Part shown: positions 45,666 through 55,377 of the stretch, in pieces | Layout of the letters: every line of letters begins with the position of its first letter | Numbering within the stretch: position 1 is the first letter of the stretch | Assembly: GCA_016200225.1 (NCBI GenBank) | Contig: JACQFD010000002.1 | Location: 186,001-250,000, forward strand | Source of the DNA: Planctomycetota bacterium | GTDB lineage: Bacteria; Planctomycetota; UBA1135; JACQFD01 | Direction: 5' to 3' | Length of the DNA: 64,000 nt | Notes under the pieces: model-generated | Told to the model about the DNA's origin: nothing | Seen by the model: only the letters and a program-made list of their open reading frames with translations | Databases searched by the model: none | Translations under genes and position numbers: made by a program

Positions 45666-46895
45666 TTATCGGCCCCCGGCCGCGGCGAAAATCGCGAGAA
45701 AGAATGCAATATATACGATGCCGACCACCGCGCCGATCGCGATCGTCACCACCGGCTCCACCAGCGCGCTCGCCGCGCGGATCCAACGTTGCAAATCCGA
45801 TTCATGATAAAGCGCCGAATCCTCGAGGACGCGGTCGAGAGCGCCCGAGCGTTCGCCGATCGAAATCATTTTTGATAATAATGGCGAAAACGCGCGCGAC
45901 TCGCCCATTCCCTCGGCGAACGACGATCCCTCGATGATGCGCGCGCGCGCGCCGCGGACGACGAGCGCCGCCGCCGGATTTTGTAATATTCCGGCCGAGA
46001 GTTCGAGCGATTCCACGATTCCGATGCCGCTCGAAATCAACACCGCGAGCGAGCGAGAGAACAATATCGTATTTGATAATTGACGAATCGTCCCGAGAAT
46101 CGGAATCCGCAGGAGCGCGCGTTCGAGCGCGAGGCGCGCGCGTGGCTGCCGCGCGATGACGACGATGGCGCAGACGATCGCCGCCGCGCCGATCGACATT
46201 TGTAATATATATTCGTTCAGGAACCGCGAAACGTTTAGAACCGCGCTCGTGAGCGGCGGCAGTTTTCGGTGGACCGACTGCAGGAACTTCTCCATCTCCG
46301 GCAGCACTTTGATAAACATAAACAATGCGACGACGCCGGTTAATGTTATGACGATCGCCGGATAGAAAAGCGCCTGCATCACGCGCGTTTTCAATTCGCG
46401 AACGCGTTCCATGTGTTCGGACGCGCGTTCGAGCGAGTGGTCGAGCGTGCCCGCGCGTTCGCCCGCGCGCGCGAGTTCGACGACGAGCGGCGAGAATTCG
46501 CGCGGATATAACTTTAATGCCTCGGCGAACGTGGAACCCGTTTCGACGGCGTCCGCGACGCGCGCCCAGAGGCGGCCCGCCGATTTTGATAATGAATTCC
46601 TGCCCGTCGTACGCAGGGCGTCGAGCAGCGTGAGCCCGTTCTTTAACATTAACGATACTTGCCGCAGCCCGCGCTCGACTTCGCGTTTTCGGGGCCGCGC
46701 GAACGGTAAGAACGTCTCCGCGCGTCCGCCCGCGCCGCGCGCGGCGACGGCCGCGGCCGATTTTTCGATAATATCAATAATCAGCCAGCCGCGCCGCCGC
46801 AGCGCCTCGGCCGCGGATTCCGCGCTGGTCGCGAGCGTCGTCCCCGTCTGGGACGCGCCCGCCGCGTCGCGCGCTTGATAATAAAAAACAGGCAT
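45666..46895 (-). CDS. Type II secretion platform protein (GspF/PilC)
   Basis: 409 residues. Starts MPVFYYQARDAAGASQTGT, the usual GspF N-terminus. Two T2SSF repeats have REVERGLRQVSLMLKNGLTL and LSNTILFSRSLAVLISSGIG, with three membrane helices (FYPAIVITLTGVVALFMFIK, AAAIVCAIVVIARQ, VVTIAIGAVVGIVYIAFFLA). It anchors the ATPase. The ATG overlaps the GspE stop as TGATG. A TTG one codon earlier is also in frame. Confidence 0.9.
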   Translation of the reverse strand: MPVFYYQARDAAGASQTGTTLATSAESAAEALRRRGWLIIDIIEKSAAAVAARGAGGRAETFLPFARPRKREVERGLRQVSLMLKNGLTLLDALRTTGRNSLSKSAGRLWARVADAVETGSTFAEALKLYPREFSPLVVELARAGERAGTLDHSLERASEHMERVRELKTRVMQALFYPAIVITLTGVVALFMFIKVLPEMEKFLQSVHRKLPPLTSAVLNVSRFLNEYILQMSIGAAAIVCAIVVIARQPRARLALERALLRIPILGTIRQLSNTILFSRSLAVLISSGIGIVESLELSAGILQNPAAALVVRGARARIIEGSSFAEGMGESRAFSPLLSKMISIGERSGALDRVLEDSALYHESDLQRWIRAASALVEPVVTIAIGAVVGIVYIAFFLAIFAAAGGR

Positions 46896-48349
46896 CAACC
46901 CGCCTCCACCGCGCCGAGCGCCTCGCCGGCCGAAGTCGTGCCGTCGGCGACTTTCGCGAGCGCGTCGTTTCTTAACATTTTCACGCCGTGTTTATTAATA
47001 ATCTCCGCGAACGCGTCTTCGCGCGCTCCGGCCGCGATCGCCGACGCGAGTTCGGGATAAATATATAATGATTCGAAAATGCCGATTCTCCCGACGAACC
47101 CGGATTGTTTACAATATACACATCCGCGCGGCTCGCGGGCGGGCATCCCCTCGGCCGACGGTTCGCCGAACGCCAGCGCCTGCGCGCGCGTGAGCGCGAC
47201 GGGCGCCGCGCAGCGCTCGCACAGCCGGCGCACGAGCCGCTGCGCGATCGATAATCTTAGTGTCGCCGCGACGAGATACGGCGGCACGCCCATGTCGACG
47301 AGGCGCGTGATCGCGCCCATCGCCGTATTGGTATGAAGCGTCGAAAATACCAAATGGCCCGTCAGCGACGCCTTCACCGCGACGTCGGCCGTGTCGAGAT
47401 CGCGGATTTCGCCGATCATTAATATATCAGGATCGTGGCGCAGCACGCTCCGAAGCGCTTTTGTAAAACTCACGCGGTCGCCCGGATCGACTTCGACCTG
47501 CGAAACGCCCTCGATGTCGTATTCGATCGGATCTTCTATTGTAATAATATTATTCCGTTCGAGATCGAGCTCGCGCACCGCCGCGTACAGCGTCGTCGTC
47601 TTGCCGCTTCCGGTCGGGCCGGTTAATAATATCAATCCGTGGCTGAGATTTAATGAATTCCTGAATTGTTGTAAATCCAACGGCGCCATGCCGAGGCTCG
47701 GGAGCGTGAGTTGTCCCGCCTGCATCGCTAATAATCGAAGCGTCATGCGTTCGCCGAATTTCGTGGGCAGCACGGCGACACGCACGTCCATTTCCTGCTC
47801 CGAACCCTGCGCGCCGAATTTATAAGAAAAGCGGCCGTCCTGCGGCGTGCGGCGCTCGGCGATGTCGAGACCCGCCATAACTTTTACGCGGTTCATAATA
47901 CTATTCATCGCCGCCGCGGGAACTTCGCGCCGCAGTTCGAGCACGCCGTCGATTCTGTAACGAACGCGCAGCGCCTCCGACGACGGTTCCAAGTGAATGT
48001 CGGACGCCTGTTCGAGAATCGCGCCATGTAACAAATCGTCGACGGCGCGCACGGCGTCGTCGCCGCGGAACTCCTCTCTTCTGTAAAATACTCGTTCGAG
48101 CGTCCTTCGTAAAGATTCCGGTTCGGCGCGCAGCGCGACGACGCGCGTTCCCGCGATGCGCTCGAGCGCCTCGATCGCCGACGCGTCGTTCGGATCGGCG
48201 CAAGCCGCGTACACGGCGCCCCCCTCCTCGCCAAATAACAATACTTGCCGGCGGATCGCGAGCGTTTGCGGCACGCGCAGGGCCCACGACGCATCGATAC
48301 GAATACGATCGAGATCGATTGGTAAGTTTGGATCGAAGCCGCGTTTCAT
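46895..48349 (-). CDS. Type II secretion ATPase (GspE/PilB)
   Basis: 484 residues. N-terminal GspE domain, Walker A LTGPTGSGKTTTLYAAV, Asp box ITIEDPIEYDIEGVSQVEVD, Walker B LMIGEIRDLDTADVAVKASL, His box TGHLVFSTLHTN, and the zinc tetracysteine CERCAAP plus CVYCKQSG. It powers pseudopilus assembly. The ATG at 48349 (MKRGFDPNLP) begins 5 bp after the preceding gene's stop; a GTG at 48364 is an alternative start that overlaps it. Confidence 0.93.
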   Translation of the reverse strand: MKRGFDPNLPIDLDRIRIDASWALRVPQTLAIRRQVLLFGEEGGAVYAACADPNDASAIEALERIAGTRVVALRAEPESLRRTLERVFYRREEFRGDDAVRAVDDLLHGAILEQASDIHLEPSSEALRVRYRIDGVLELRREVPAAAMNSIMNRVKVMAGLDIAERRTPQDGRFSYKFGAQGSEQEMDVRVAVLPTKFGERMTLRLLAMQAGQLTLPSLGMAPLDLQQFRNSLNLSHGLILLTGPTGSGKTTTLYAAVRELDLERNNIITIEDPIEYDIEGVSQVEVDPGDRVSFTKALRSVLRHDPDILMIGEIRDLDTADVAVKASLTGHLVFSTLHTNTAMGAITRLVDMGVPPYLVAATLRLSIAQRLVRRLCERCAAPVALTRAQALAFGEPSAEGMPAREPRGCVYCKQSGFVGRIGIFESLYIYPELASAIAAGAREDAFAEIINKHGVKMLRNDALAKVADGTTSAGEALGAVEAG

Positions 48350-48354
48350 TGTTA

Positions 48355-48987
48355 CTAAATCCACAAATACAATTCGATCAGAAGCGGGTCTTCGTCCGCG
48401 TCGCCGCCGTCGTCGGACGGACGCAACGACATCGAGATCGGCAGGACGAATCCGTTGCCGCGTTCGCCGAGCGTCGCGAGTCCATCAAGCAGCGCGCCGT
48501 AGCTCGCGCGCGCGCTGAAATGCCACAATTGCGGTTCCTCGCAGCCGAGCCCGGACATCGTTTTATTTAATAATACGGCCGAGGGCGGCGGAGCGGCGGG
48601 CGCCGACGTTTTGGTAATATTCTTATCCGAGTCGGCCGGCCCCGACGCGAGGACCGTCATCCGCGCCGCGGCGAGATCGCTTGCGAGACGCCGGACGACG
48701 CCGGCCCTGTCGCGCGCGCGCGTCCACTCCCGCGCGAGTTCGCGTTCGCGGTTTTCGAACGCGGCCGTCTCGCGCGACGATTGATCGAGTTGGTTTTGTA
48801 AATTAATAATAACCGAGGCCGCCGGCCGCGTCGCGGGCGCGGCGCGCGCGCGGCTCCCGAGTTTTTCGTTCGCGGCGCCGATGCGTTGTTCGAGGGGCTG
48901 GCGCAAAATTATTAAATAAACCGCGGCGAGCAGGACCCATGCGAATCCCGCGGTCATCCACTGTTCACGCTGCGATAATGTTCTCAT
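48355..48987 (-). CDS. GspM/PilO-like inner-membrane component
   Basis: 210 residues: a short basic N-terminus, one membrane helix (MTAGFAWVLLAAVYLIILRQ), a coiled-coil (NLQNQLDQSSRETAAFENRE) and a ferredoxin-like C-terminal region (LDGLATLGERGNGFVLPISM). This architecture and its place next to the GspL/PilM-N-like gene match GspM/PilO. Overlaps the preceding gene by 4 bp. Confidence 0.78.
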   Translation of the reverse strand: MRTLSQREQWMTAGFAWVLLAAVYLIILRQPLEQRIGAANEKLGSRARAAPATRPAASVIINLQNQLDQSSRETAAFENRERELAREWTRARDRAGVVRRLASDLAAARMTVLASGPADSDKNITKTSAPAAPPPSAVLLNKTMSGLGCEEPQLWHFSARASYGALLDGLATLGERGNGFVLPISMSLRPSDDGGDADEDPLLIELYLWI

Positions 48988-50324
48988 CGCGCGCTTTTCG
49001 CCTCGGGCGCGGACAACGCAATATTAAATTCATAAAAACGCCGCCCGTCGGCGTCGGTTTTTTCCTGTAGGAACGCCGGATGCGCGCGCCAGCCCGCCTT
49101 TTCGAGCGGCGCCGCGAGCCCCGCGGCATAATTATCGATCGCGGCCGCATCTGCGCCCTCTCCGCGGATACGCGCGCCGCCCGCGCGTTCGGATGCGATT
49201 TCAGTTATAAATAACGATGGAACGCGCTGTTCCCCCGCGGCCGTCGCGAGCGCGAGGAGGCGGCCGCGCTGTTCGTTCCATGCCGCGTCGATAAATTGTA
49301 ATTTCTCGCGCTGCGCCGCGTTATTCTTTACAGTTTCCGCGATCTGTTTTGTTAATAACTCTTCCGACGCCTTCGCGCGCTGCGATGCGAGCCGGGTCGT
49401 CTCGGCCGTCGTGACCTCCGATTCGAGATCGCGCGCGATGCGGCTCTCTTCATAATAATCCAACGCGGCGAGCGCGACGAGCGCCGCGGCGACCGCGATT
49501 CCGACGGCGCGCGGCCGGACCGCGGCGCGCGCGGCCTTCGGCGGTACCACGACGGGGAAACTCTCGAATTGTTGTAAAACGCGCGGCGCCGCGACGCCGC
49601 CGATCCATTGATATAAATCCGCGTCGGCCGGATTCGCGCCGCGATCGTTTATTTCCACACCGTCGATTTGTAACGTTACATTCGAGCGCGCGCGGCCGAT
49701 CCATTCGACCGGACCGCCCGCGCGTTCGAGCCAGTCGCGCACTTCCTGTTCCCACAGACGGCTGCCAGGACGCGCGCTGATGACTTTAATATTCGCGCCG
49801 CCAGCGGCATTATGACAAAACGTCGCCTGTTCCCAGACTTCGAGCGACGCGTTATTATTATTTAATAATCCTCCGGGATGCGCGATGCCCGCGATTCGCG
49901 ATTGATGGCGCTGCGCAACCGCGGCGGCCGCGTCGCGCGTCGCGAGCGGCACGAGAGCGACCCAGTAGCGGCGGCGATCGCCCGCGGCACCGCACTCGCG
50001 CATTCCCACGGCGGCCTCGGCCGCGCGCACTCCCGACACCGGCTCCAATTCATACGATAGCGCGCGCTGCACTTGTTCGACCGTCAACCCCGCGACCGCC
50101 GACGCCGGCAGATCGATCGTTTGCGTAAAAACGTCCTCGGAGAATATAAATGTTCGCGCCGCCGGTTTCGCGTTTTCCTTTAATAAAGATTCGACGATCG
50201 CCTCGAACGACTCGCCTCCGCACGGCCGCTCGGCTGAGTGCGTAACGCCCGGACCCGAAAGATCGACACGCGCCGCGCGCTGCGCGCCGATATAAAGAAT
50301 CGTGAGGGACGGGCGGCGGGGCAT
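48984..50324 (-). CDS. GspL-like (PilM-PilN fusion) inner-membrane component
   Basis: 446 residues. The N-terminal ~250 residues form an actin-like cytoplasmic domain (SLTILYIGAQRAARVDLSGP, IDLPASAVAGLTVEQVQRAL, SRIAGIAHPGGLLNNNNASL). A membrane helix (PRAVGIAVAAALVALAALDY) and a coiled coil (EVTTAETTRLASQRAKASEE) follow, then a periplasmic PilN-like domain (VPSLFITEIASERAGGARIR). It recruits the ATPase. ATG start; ends 4 bp inside the GspM-like gene. Confidence 0.82.
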   Translation of the reverse strand: MPRRPSLTILYIGAQRAARVDLSGPGVTHSAERPCGGESFEAIVESLLKENAKPAARTFIFSEDVFTQTIDLPASAVAGLTVEQVQRALSYELEPVSGVRAAEAAVGMRECGAAGDRRRYWVALVPLATRDAAAAVAQRHQSRIAGIAHPGGLLNNNNASLEVWEQATFCHNAAGGANIKVISARPGSRLWEQEVRDWLERAGGPVEWIGRARSNVTLQIDGVEINDRGANPADADLYQWIGGVAAPRVLQQFESFPVVVPPKAARAAVRPRAVGIAVAAALVALAALDYYEESRIARDLESEVTTAETTRLASQRAKASEELLTKQIAETVKNNAAQREKLQFIDAAWNEQRGRLLALATAAGEQRVPSLFITEIASERAGGARIRGEGADAAAIDNYAAGLAAPLEKAGWRAHPAFLQEKTDADGRRFYEFNIALSAPEAKSAR

Positions 50325-51326
50325 TTAGGGAATGACCAGGTCCTGCGGAGCGGGAGGGTTGGAAGGTGCGCGAAGGAACCGATAGGAAATCGCCGACACT
50401 TTCCCGCTATTCTTGTCGAGCGCGGTCGTCCTAATATCATTATTATGTAAGTGAACCTGCGTTGGATCGAACAAATATGCGCGGAATGCTCGAATTCCAG
50501 GAGTTAACTTATGCGATGGGTCGTCAAATGTATAAACAATCGGCGGAAGAGAAGTTTGCGAAGTGATAACGGGCAACTCTTGCGGGTCCTCGTTCTGTTG
50601 TATCGGCGCCAGTACTCCCATGGGATCCGGCTGATATACAAACACGACGACCTTCCAATTCGAAATTTGCGGCTCAGGAACGATCGTTACTGATCCTGCT
50701 ACCGTCGTTGTGGTCTTGTCGATTACATCCGATGGATTTGTATTTTGAGGATCGGGAATAATAATAATCGTTTGATCGGCTTCATAATCTTTCGGCGGAT
50801 GTAAGGGATCGTCCAGCGCACCATCCGAACCGAGCGAGGTAATCGAGAATTTAGGATTCGCAGGAATCTGTGTGGACGGGAAAATTACTTTTAGCGGATT
50901 TCCGTAAACATCCAGCAGCGAATCCACACCGGAGGCCAGCTGGATATAGGGTCCGCGCCAACCAACCGATAATTTAATTTCAGGGTCTATAGCATCACTT
51001 TTCAGTTGATTTGCTTTCGCGCCCTGGGGCATTTGCCACAAATCCATCAAGGCGAGATTGTCATGATGTTGCGTGGGGATGGCGCCCATATCGGCAACGA
51101 AACAGTATGGAACGCTATCAATCGCCCCGGCGCCCTGCTTGCCAACGATCGCTTCTGCAATGTCATTCAATAATTTCCGATTTGCCTCATACCTCGCCTG
51201 ATCGACGATCCCGCTCGTCGCACGGAGCGCGACGAGCGTTAATAATGCAAGAATCGCCAGCACCACTACCATTTCGATGAGAGTGAAGCCGCGGCGGTTA
51301 TCGCGACGTGAAATAATAATACTCAC
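50325..51326 (-). CDS. Pseudopilin (type II/IV prepilin-like), third
   Basis: 333 residues with the prepilin cleavage motif RRGFTLIEMVVVLAILALLT (cut after Gly13, Glu at +5). The long C-terminal part contains GWRGPYIQLASGVDSLLDVY and is rich in Thr/Ile/Pro. The start is GTG, overlapping the previous stop (GTGA). The size suggests a minor tip pseudopilin. Base use is less CpG-skewed than the downstream secretion genes. Confidence 0.88.
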   Translation of the reverse strand: MSIIISRRDNRRGFTLIEMVVVLAILALLTLVALRATSGIVDQARYEANRKLLNDIAEAIVGKQGAGAIDSVPYCFVADMGAIPTQHHDNLALMDLWQMPQGAKANQLKSDAIDPEIKLSVGWRGPYIQLASGVDSLLDVYGNPLKVIFPSTQIPANPKFSITSLGSDGALDDPLHPPKDYEADQTIIIIPDPQNTNPSDVIDKTTTTVAGSVTIVPEPQISNWKVVVFVYQPDPMGVLAPIQQNEDPQELPVITSQTSLPPIVYTFDDPSHKLTPGIRAFRAYLFDPTQVHLHNNDIRTTALDKNSGKVSAISYRFLRAPSNPPAPQDLVIP

Positions 51327-51967
51327 GGCCCGTTCGCTCGAAATAAGTAAAGAATGACGTCATCGCCGACGATACTTGGATTTATATTTATGATGTCCGG
51401 GTCCTTGATCTCTGACTGGAGGTTAATAATCCCGTTGGGACCGGCCGAAACTAACCTCGCGTACGCGACTTGCTCGTCAAGGCTAAGGCCAGCAGTCGTC
51501 GGAATTTGTAATATGATCGGGAGTCGCCATCCATCGAACACCGAAGGCGTTTTACCATCATCAGTTCCATATGTGTTAATAAATCCGTCGGGGATATTGC
51601 TCTTGTAGATTCCGGTGGCATTCATAAGATACGGGCCATGCCAGCCGATAGAAGTATGAATATCGAAAGCCTTAACTTGCTTACCGGCAATTGTCGTTGC
51701 TGGCATGTTGAACAGTTCTTCGAGCTTCCCCGGAATTTGGCCGACGTCATCGCGGAATCCGGGGGCGCCGGGCGATCCGAGAATTGCGCTTCGGATTGCG
51801 GCCATTGTTACTTTTGTAGCTGATTCTTTGGCGTCCAACTCAACTCCACTGCTTTGCAAGACAACAATCCCACCCAATATTACCAATATCGCCACTACCA
51901 CCATCAACTCCAACATCGTGAACCCGCGCGGAGCGGGTCGGCGGACGCGTTGGAATTGATTATTCAT
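51323..51967 (-). CDS. Pseudopilin, second
   Basis: 214 residues with PRGFTMLELMVVVAILVILG (cleavage after Gly15, Glu at +5). The body contains GWHGPYLMNATGIYKSNIPD. Overlaps the next pseudopilin by 4 bp. It follows an intrinsic terminator (51983-52018), so its expression depends on read-through or an internal promoter. Confidence 0.88.
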   Translation of the reverse strand: MNNQFQRVRRPAPRGFTMLELMVVVAILVILGGIVVLQSSGVELDAKESATKVTMAAIRSAILGSPGAPGFRDDVGQIPGKLEELFNMPATTIAGKQVKAFDIHTSIGWHGPYLMNATGIYKSNIPDGFINTYGTDDGKTPSVFDGWRLPIILQIPTTAGLSLDEQVAYARLVSAGPNGIINLQSEIKDPDIININPSIVGDDVILYLFRANGP

Positions 51968-51982
51968 TAAGCCGTTTTTGAC

Positions 51983-52018
51983 GCAAAAAGCTTGCGCGGC
52001 GTCATCGACCGCGCAAGC
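51983..52018 (-). terminator. Intrinsic terminator between first and second pseudopilin genes
   Basis: On the minus strand GCTTGCGCGG (52018-52009) pairs with CCGCGCAAGC (51999-51990) around a 9-nt loop and is directly followed by TTTTTGCG. A classic terminator placed after the first pseudopilin gene inside the operon. Read-through would set the ratio of first pseudopilin to the machine. Confidence 0.8.
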
Positions 52019-52058
52019 CTTCTTGATAAGTAAAATGACCGGTGCTATTCGCGTATAA

Positions 52059-52871
52059 TTAGTTCTCGTAGAAATCCTGAATTTCTTCCGACAACTGATC
52101 CGCGTCGGCGCCGACGGTCGCTAGCATTCGACAACGACTGCCATTCGAAAATATTTCGAAGATGACCAGGAATCGATTATAATATTTTAATTGATCCGTA
52201 TTAGCGTAAAACGGCGCGCCGTGCAGGGTGGCACTTGCGTCTGTATTATCACAAAGTTGATTTCGGGGCCCAAGTCCAAATACTACAAGTTTCCTGCCCG
52301 GAGGAATGTTGGCTGTGCCGGGTAGCGGATTTAACTTCGGGTAGAGCGCCGCAACGATTTTTTTTGCATCTTCGTCAGCGGTATTGAGTGTGGCAACTGT
52401 GTCGCCTTGGCTCAGTTGATGCTTGGCGGACGCGCTGTCGCCAGGAAATCCGCCGCCGACATGATTGTAAGTGTTAATAATGCCAACGCGGTTGAGCGAA
52501 CGAAGTTCATTCTGATCCGCGATGGTTGTTGTAGCTAGTTTTTGAGGTGAAGCGGGAACGCCTGAAACCGGCCCGAGGAGCTGCGGGTCGAGTCCAGAGA
52601 ATAGTGAAGTTGGATTTTGTTCATCCATTAACGAATCCCAATTGTCCGGATAATTATCCTTCTGCGTCCGATATGCCTCAACATATTGATTAATCCCCGC
52701 CATATTCGCCGCGGCAGTCGCTTTATTAGCCTTTAACTTAAATATATCCAATTTCGGCAGTACAATTCCCGCGAGAATCGCGAGTACGGCGACGACGACG
52801 ACGAGTTCGATGAGCGTGAAACCGCGGCCGATGCGCGCGCGCCGAAACGATGGGATTTTGATTCTTGGCAT
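52059..52871 (-). CDS. Major pseudopilin (GspG-like), first
   Basis: 270 residues. GRGFTLIELVVVVAVLAILA gives the prepilin site (Gly17/Phe18, Glu at +5). It is followed by GIVLPKLDIFKLKANKATAA and then a C-terminal domain. As the first gene, followed by a terminator, it is the likely main subunit; it is longer than typical GspG (about 140-150 residues). ATG start. Divergent from 53030-53623. Confidence 0.88.
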   Translation of the reverse strand: MPRIKIPSFRRARIGRGFTLIELVVVVAVLAILAGIVLPKLDIFKLKANKATAAANMAGINQYVEAYRTQKDNYPDNWDSLMDEQNPTSLFSGLDPQLLGPVSGVPASPQKLATTTIADQNELRSLNRVGIINTYNHVGGGFPGDSASAKHQLSQGDTVATLNTADEDAKKIVAALYPKLNPLPGTANIPPGRKLVVFGLGPRNQLCDNTDASATLHGAPFYANTDQLKYYNRFLVIFEIFSNGSRCRMLATVGADADQLSEEIQDFYEN

Positions 52872-53029
52872 TGCAGGTTTGATGGAGCGTTGGAGAATTC
52901 GCGGAAGTCAAACGCGCGCCCACCCCCCGCGGTTCAAAGATTCGCGGCACCCGCTGAGTTGCGCCCCCGACGGGCGAATTGTTATGCTTTGCGGGTCGCG
53001 CGATTCGAACGTCGCGCGTCAAAAACCCC

Positions 53030-53623
53030 ATGCGACAGGAATTTCTATTGCCGCTCGCCGCGATTTCGATCTGCGCGAGCGCCCTCGGTTCCGCAATTTA
53101 CTGTTTGAAGGCGACGCCGCTACCGGCCATGCCCGCGATGCTCGCGACGCCCGAGCCGGCCGCGACGCCCGGCTTCGGTTCGCGTTTTTTGTTATCGGGC
53201 ACGGCGACGATCACGCACCTCGAGGGGCCCGAAATCCCCGGCAAGGTCCTCGGCGTCACGCACCGAAAGACCGCGGACGCCGCGAGCGCGATCATGGGCA
53301 ACGAACCGTCGACGGCCGGGATTCTCGAAACCGACGCGGGCGGAAAGGCCTATTTATTCTTTAATTCGCCCGAAAATTGGAGTCTTAGCGTCGCGCCGAA
53401 CGGCGCGGGCGCGACGAGTCTCGTCGGGCAGACCGACGGAAAGGGCGGATTCATGTTCGCCGGAAAACATGTGTTATCGAATACATTTTTTTTCCTTACC
53501 GGAAAAGTAACATATCAAAAAGGCACGTTGACGCCGCTCAAAATTACGGGAAAATTCACGGCCGTGAGCGACTTGACCGAACATTATGCTTCGGGGACAT
53601 TCACGGCCGTGCCGAATCCGTGA
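53030..53623 (+). CDS. Exported protein of unknown function
   Basis: 197 residues from MRQEFLLPLAAISICASALG, a signal anchor. After a Pro/Ala-rich linker the domain FLLSGTATITHLEGPEIPGK, AYLFFNSPENWSLSVAPNGA and FFFLTGKVTYQKGTLTPLKI is beta-rich and repetitive. The frame extends upstream to 52979 but without a signal. No family recognised. Divergent from the secretion operon with ~158 bp between. Confidence 0.6.
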   Translation: MRQEFLLPLAAISICASALGSAIYCLKATPLPAMPAMLATPEPAATPGFGSRFLLSGTATITHLEGPEIPGKVLGVTHRKTADAASAIMGNEPSTAGILETDAGGKAYLFFNSPENWSLSVAPNGAGATSLVGQTDGKGGFMFAGKHVLSNTFFFLTGKVTYQKGTLTPLKITGKFTAVSDLTEHYASGTFTAVPNP

Positions 53624-53649
53624 TTCCGAACAGTTAGATTCGCGAATAG

Positions 53650-54864
53650 TTAATTTTCGCGGATCGCTTCCGCCGCTTCGAGGCGGAGTACGCGCCAGAT
53701 CGGCACGGGCAGCACGAATATGAATAATAACAAAACGTATCCGGCGGCGCGCGCGATCGTGCCGGCGTCGAGCAGGGGGTGGAGCCGCGTCGCGCCCTCG
53801 AGCGCGCCGGTCAGGCCGCCGCCGACTTTTGTAATATCAATTCCCGTTTGCGAGAGCCAGCCGCGCGTTACAAAAACGGCGGCCGCGGCGCCGAGCGCGG
53901 CGCCCGTTCCGACGAGCATCGCCGATTCGAGCGCGAGCACGGCCATGATCTGGCGCGGGAGCATGCCGATCGCTAATAATACTCCGAATTCGCGCCGCCG
54001 CTCGACGATTGATAATATTAATGTATTGAACAGCGTGAGTCCGGCCAATAATAATACGACGATGCCGCGAACGATTTCCGCGGCGCGAAAATACGAAACG
54101 GCGGAGGCCAGTTCGGGCGCGGTCGTCGTCCACGCGACGCCCTCGAAACCGGCGCATTGCGGCCGCGCGGCGAGCCGCGCAACTGTAGCTTCGGCGCTCC
54201 ACGGATCGCGGAGTTTTAGTACAATTTCGCTCGCGTCGTTCGCGCGGGCGGCGAGCGCCGTCGCGCGGCGGCGGTCGATATAAGCGAACGCGCCGTCGGC
54301 GCCCGCGGAGCCCGATTTAAAGATTCCCACGACGCGAAACGGTTCCGCGGCGAGCATGCCGTCGCTGCCTTCCGCCAGCGCGGCGACGCGGTCGCCCATG
54401 CGCGCGCCGAGTTTCGCGGCCAGCGCCGCGCCGAGCACGATCGAGCCCGGATCGTTCATATCCGTTTCTGTTAAGAACGCGCCCTCGACGACCGTGCGCG
54501 GCATGTCGGTCGCCGACACTTCCGCGGCCGCGTCGACGCCCAGCACCACCGCCCCCGCCGAGGCGGCCGGACCCTTCATGAACGCCGTGAGGCGCTGCCG
54601 CGGCGCGGCGGCCGCGACTTCGGGATCTGTAGTTAACAATTGCGCGAGCCGCGCCGAGTCGGCGGCGGGCGCGGAGCCGATTCTTAATATTCCCTGGCCG
54701 AGGTGCATGGAGAGCCCGCCGCGGAGACGCTGTTCCAGATAGCCGTCCGCGAGCGCGGCCACGAACGCGAGCACGAACAGCGCGCCCCCCGACGCGAGGA
54801 TCGTCAATATCGAACGGCGCGCGCCGCGGCGGGCGCCGCGCCACGCGAATTTAATAATTGTCAT
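53650..54864 (-). CDS. FtsX-like ABC transporter permease
   Basis: 404 residues. N-terminal helix (SILTILASGGALFVLAFVAA), a periplasmic MacB-PCD-like domain, and three C-terminal helices (EIVRGIVVLLLAGLTLFNTL, PRQIMAVLALESAMLVGTGA, AAGYVLLLFIFVLPVPIWRV), as in FtsX/LolC/E/MacB permeases. The ATG at 54864 overlaps the stop of the LolA-like gene (ATGA). The earlier frame to 55035 is not used. Confidence 0.85.
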   Translation of the reverse strand: MTIIKFAWRGARRGARRSILTILASGGALFVLAFVAALADGYLEQRLRGGLSMHLGQGILRIGSAPAADSARLAQLLTTDPEVAAAAPRQRLTAFMKGPAASAGAVVLGVDAAAEVSATDMPRTVVEGAFLTETDMNDPGSIVLGAALAAKLGARMGDRVAALAEGSDGMLAAEPFRVVGIFKSGSAGADGAFAYIDRRRATALAARANDASEIVLKLRDPWSAEATVARLAARPQCAGFEGVAWTTTAPELASAVSYFRAAEIVRGIVVLLLAGLTLFNTLILSIVERRREFGVLLAIGMLPRQIMAVLALESAMLVGTGAALGAAAAVFVTRGWLSQTGIDITKVGGGLTGALEGATRLHPLLDAGTIARAAGYVLLLFIFVLPVPIWRVLRLEAAEAIREN

Positions 54865-55364
54865 CGCCACTGTTCGAGCGACTCCGGCAAAAATAACGAT
54901 TCGGGCGTAGGCGGATTGCGTTCGAAATAAATTGCGCGGGCGCCGTTCCATTGCGATTCCCGGAATAACAAATCCGAAAGCGCGCTGAGACCTCCGCGCC
55001 GCACGACGACTCTCCATTGCGCGCGCGGAAACCACAAATAGACCGAATCTTTATATAATAGAAACGTATTTCCGCGCAGCCGTTCGGAGCCGGCGATTTG
55101 TATTAACAAATGTCCGGCCGCCCGGCCGTGGACGCGCAAAACGGCCGTTTCGCCGAGCGGACCGTCCAACTTTAATGAAAAAACCGCGTAGAACGGACCC
55201 CCCGCGAGTTTACTTTTCAGTTCGTCGAACCAGCCGGCCGGCGACGAAGCGGCGCGCGACGTCGCGACGGAATCCGCGGGCCGCGGCGGCGCGGACTGGC
55301 CGGCCGACGGCGCGGGCGCGCATAATAATATTATAAATACGATCGAATGCGGCGCGAACTTCAT
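54861..55364 (-). CDS. LolA-like outer-membrane lipoprotein-sorting family protein
   Basis: 167 residues starting MKFAPHSIVFIILLCAPAPS, a signal peptide. The mature part has AGGPFYAVFSLKLDGPLGET, LLIQIAGSERLRGNTFLLYK, VYLWFPRAQWRVVVRRG and LFRESQWNGARAIYFE, consistent with the beta-sheet LolA/DUF4292-like fold. It sits between an ABC ATPase and an FtsX-like permease, a common genetic layout. It probably carries a lipid or lipoprotein across the periplasm. Confidence 0.7.
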   Translation of the reverse strand: MKFAPHSIVFIILLCAPAPSAGQSAPPRPADSVATSRAASSPAGWFDELKSKLAGGPFYAVFSLKLDGPLGETAVLRVHGRAAGHLLIQIAGSERLRGNTFLLYKDSVYLWFPRAQWRVVVRRGGLSALSDLLFRESQWNGARAIYFERNPPTPESLFLPESLEQWR

Positions 55365-55377
55365 AATGTTGTCGAAT

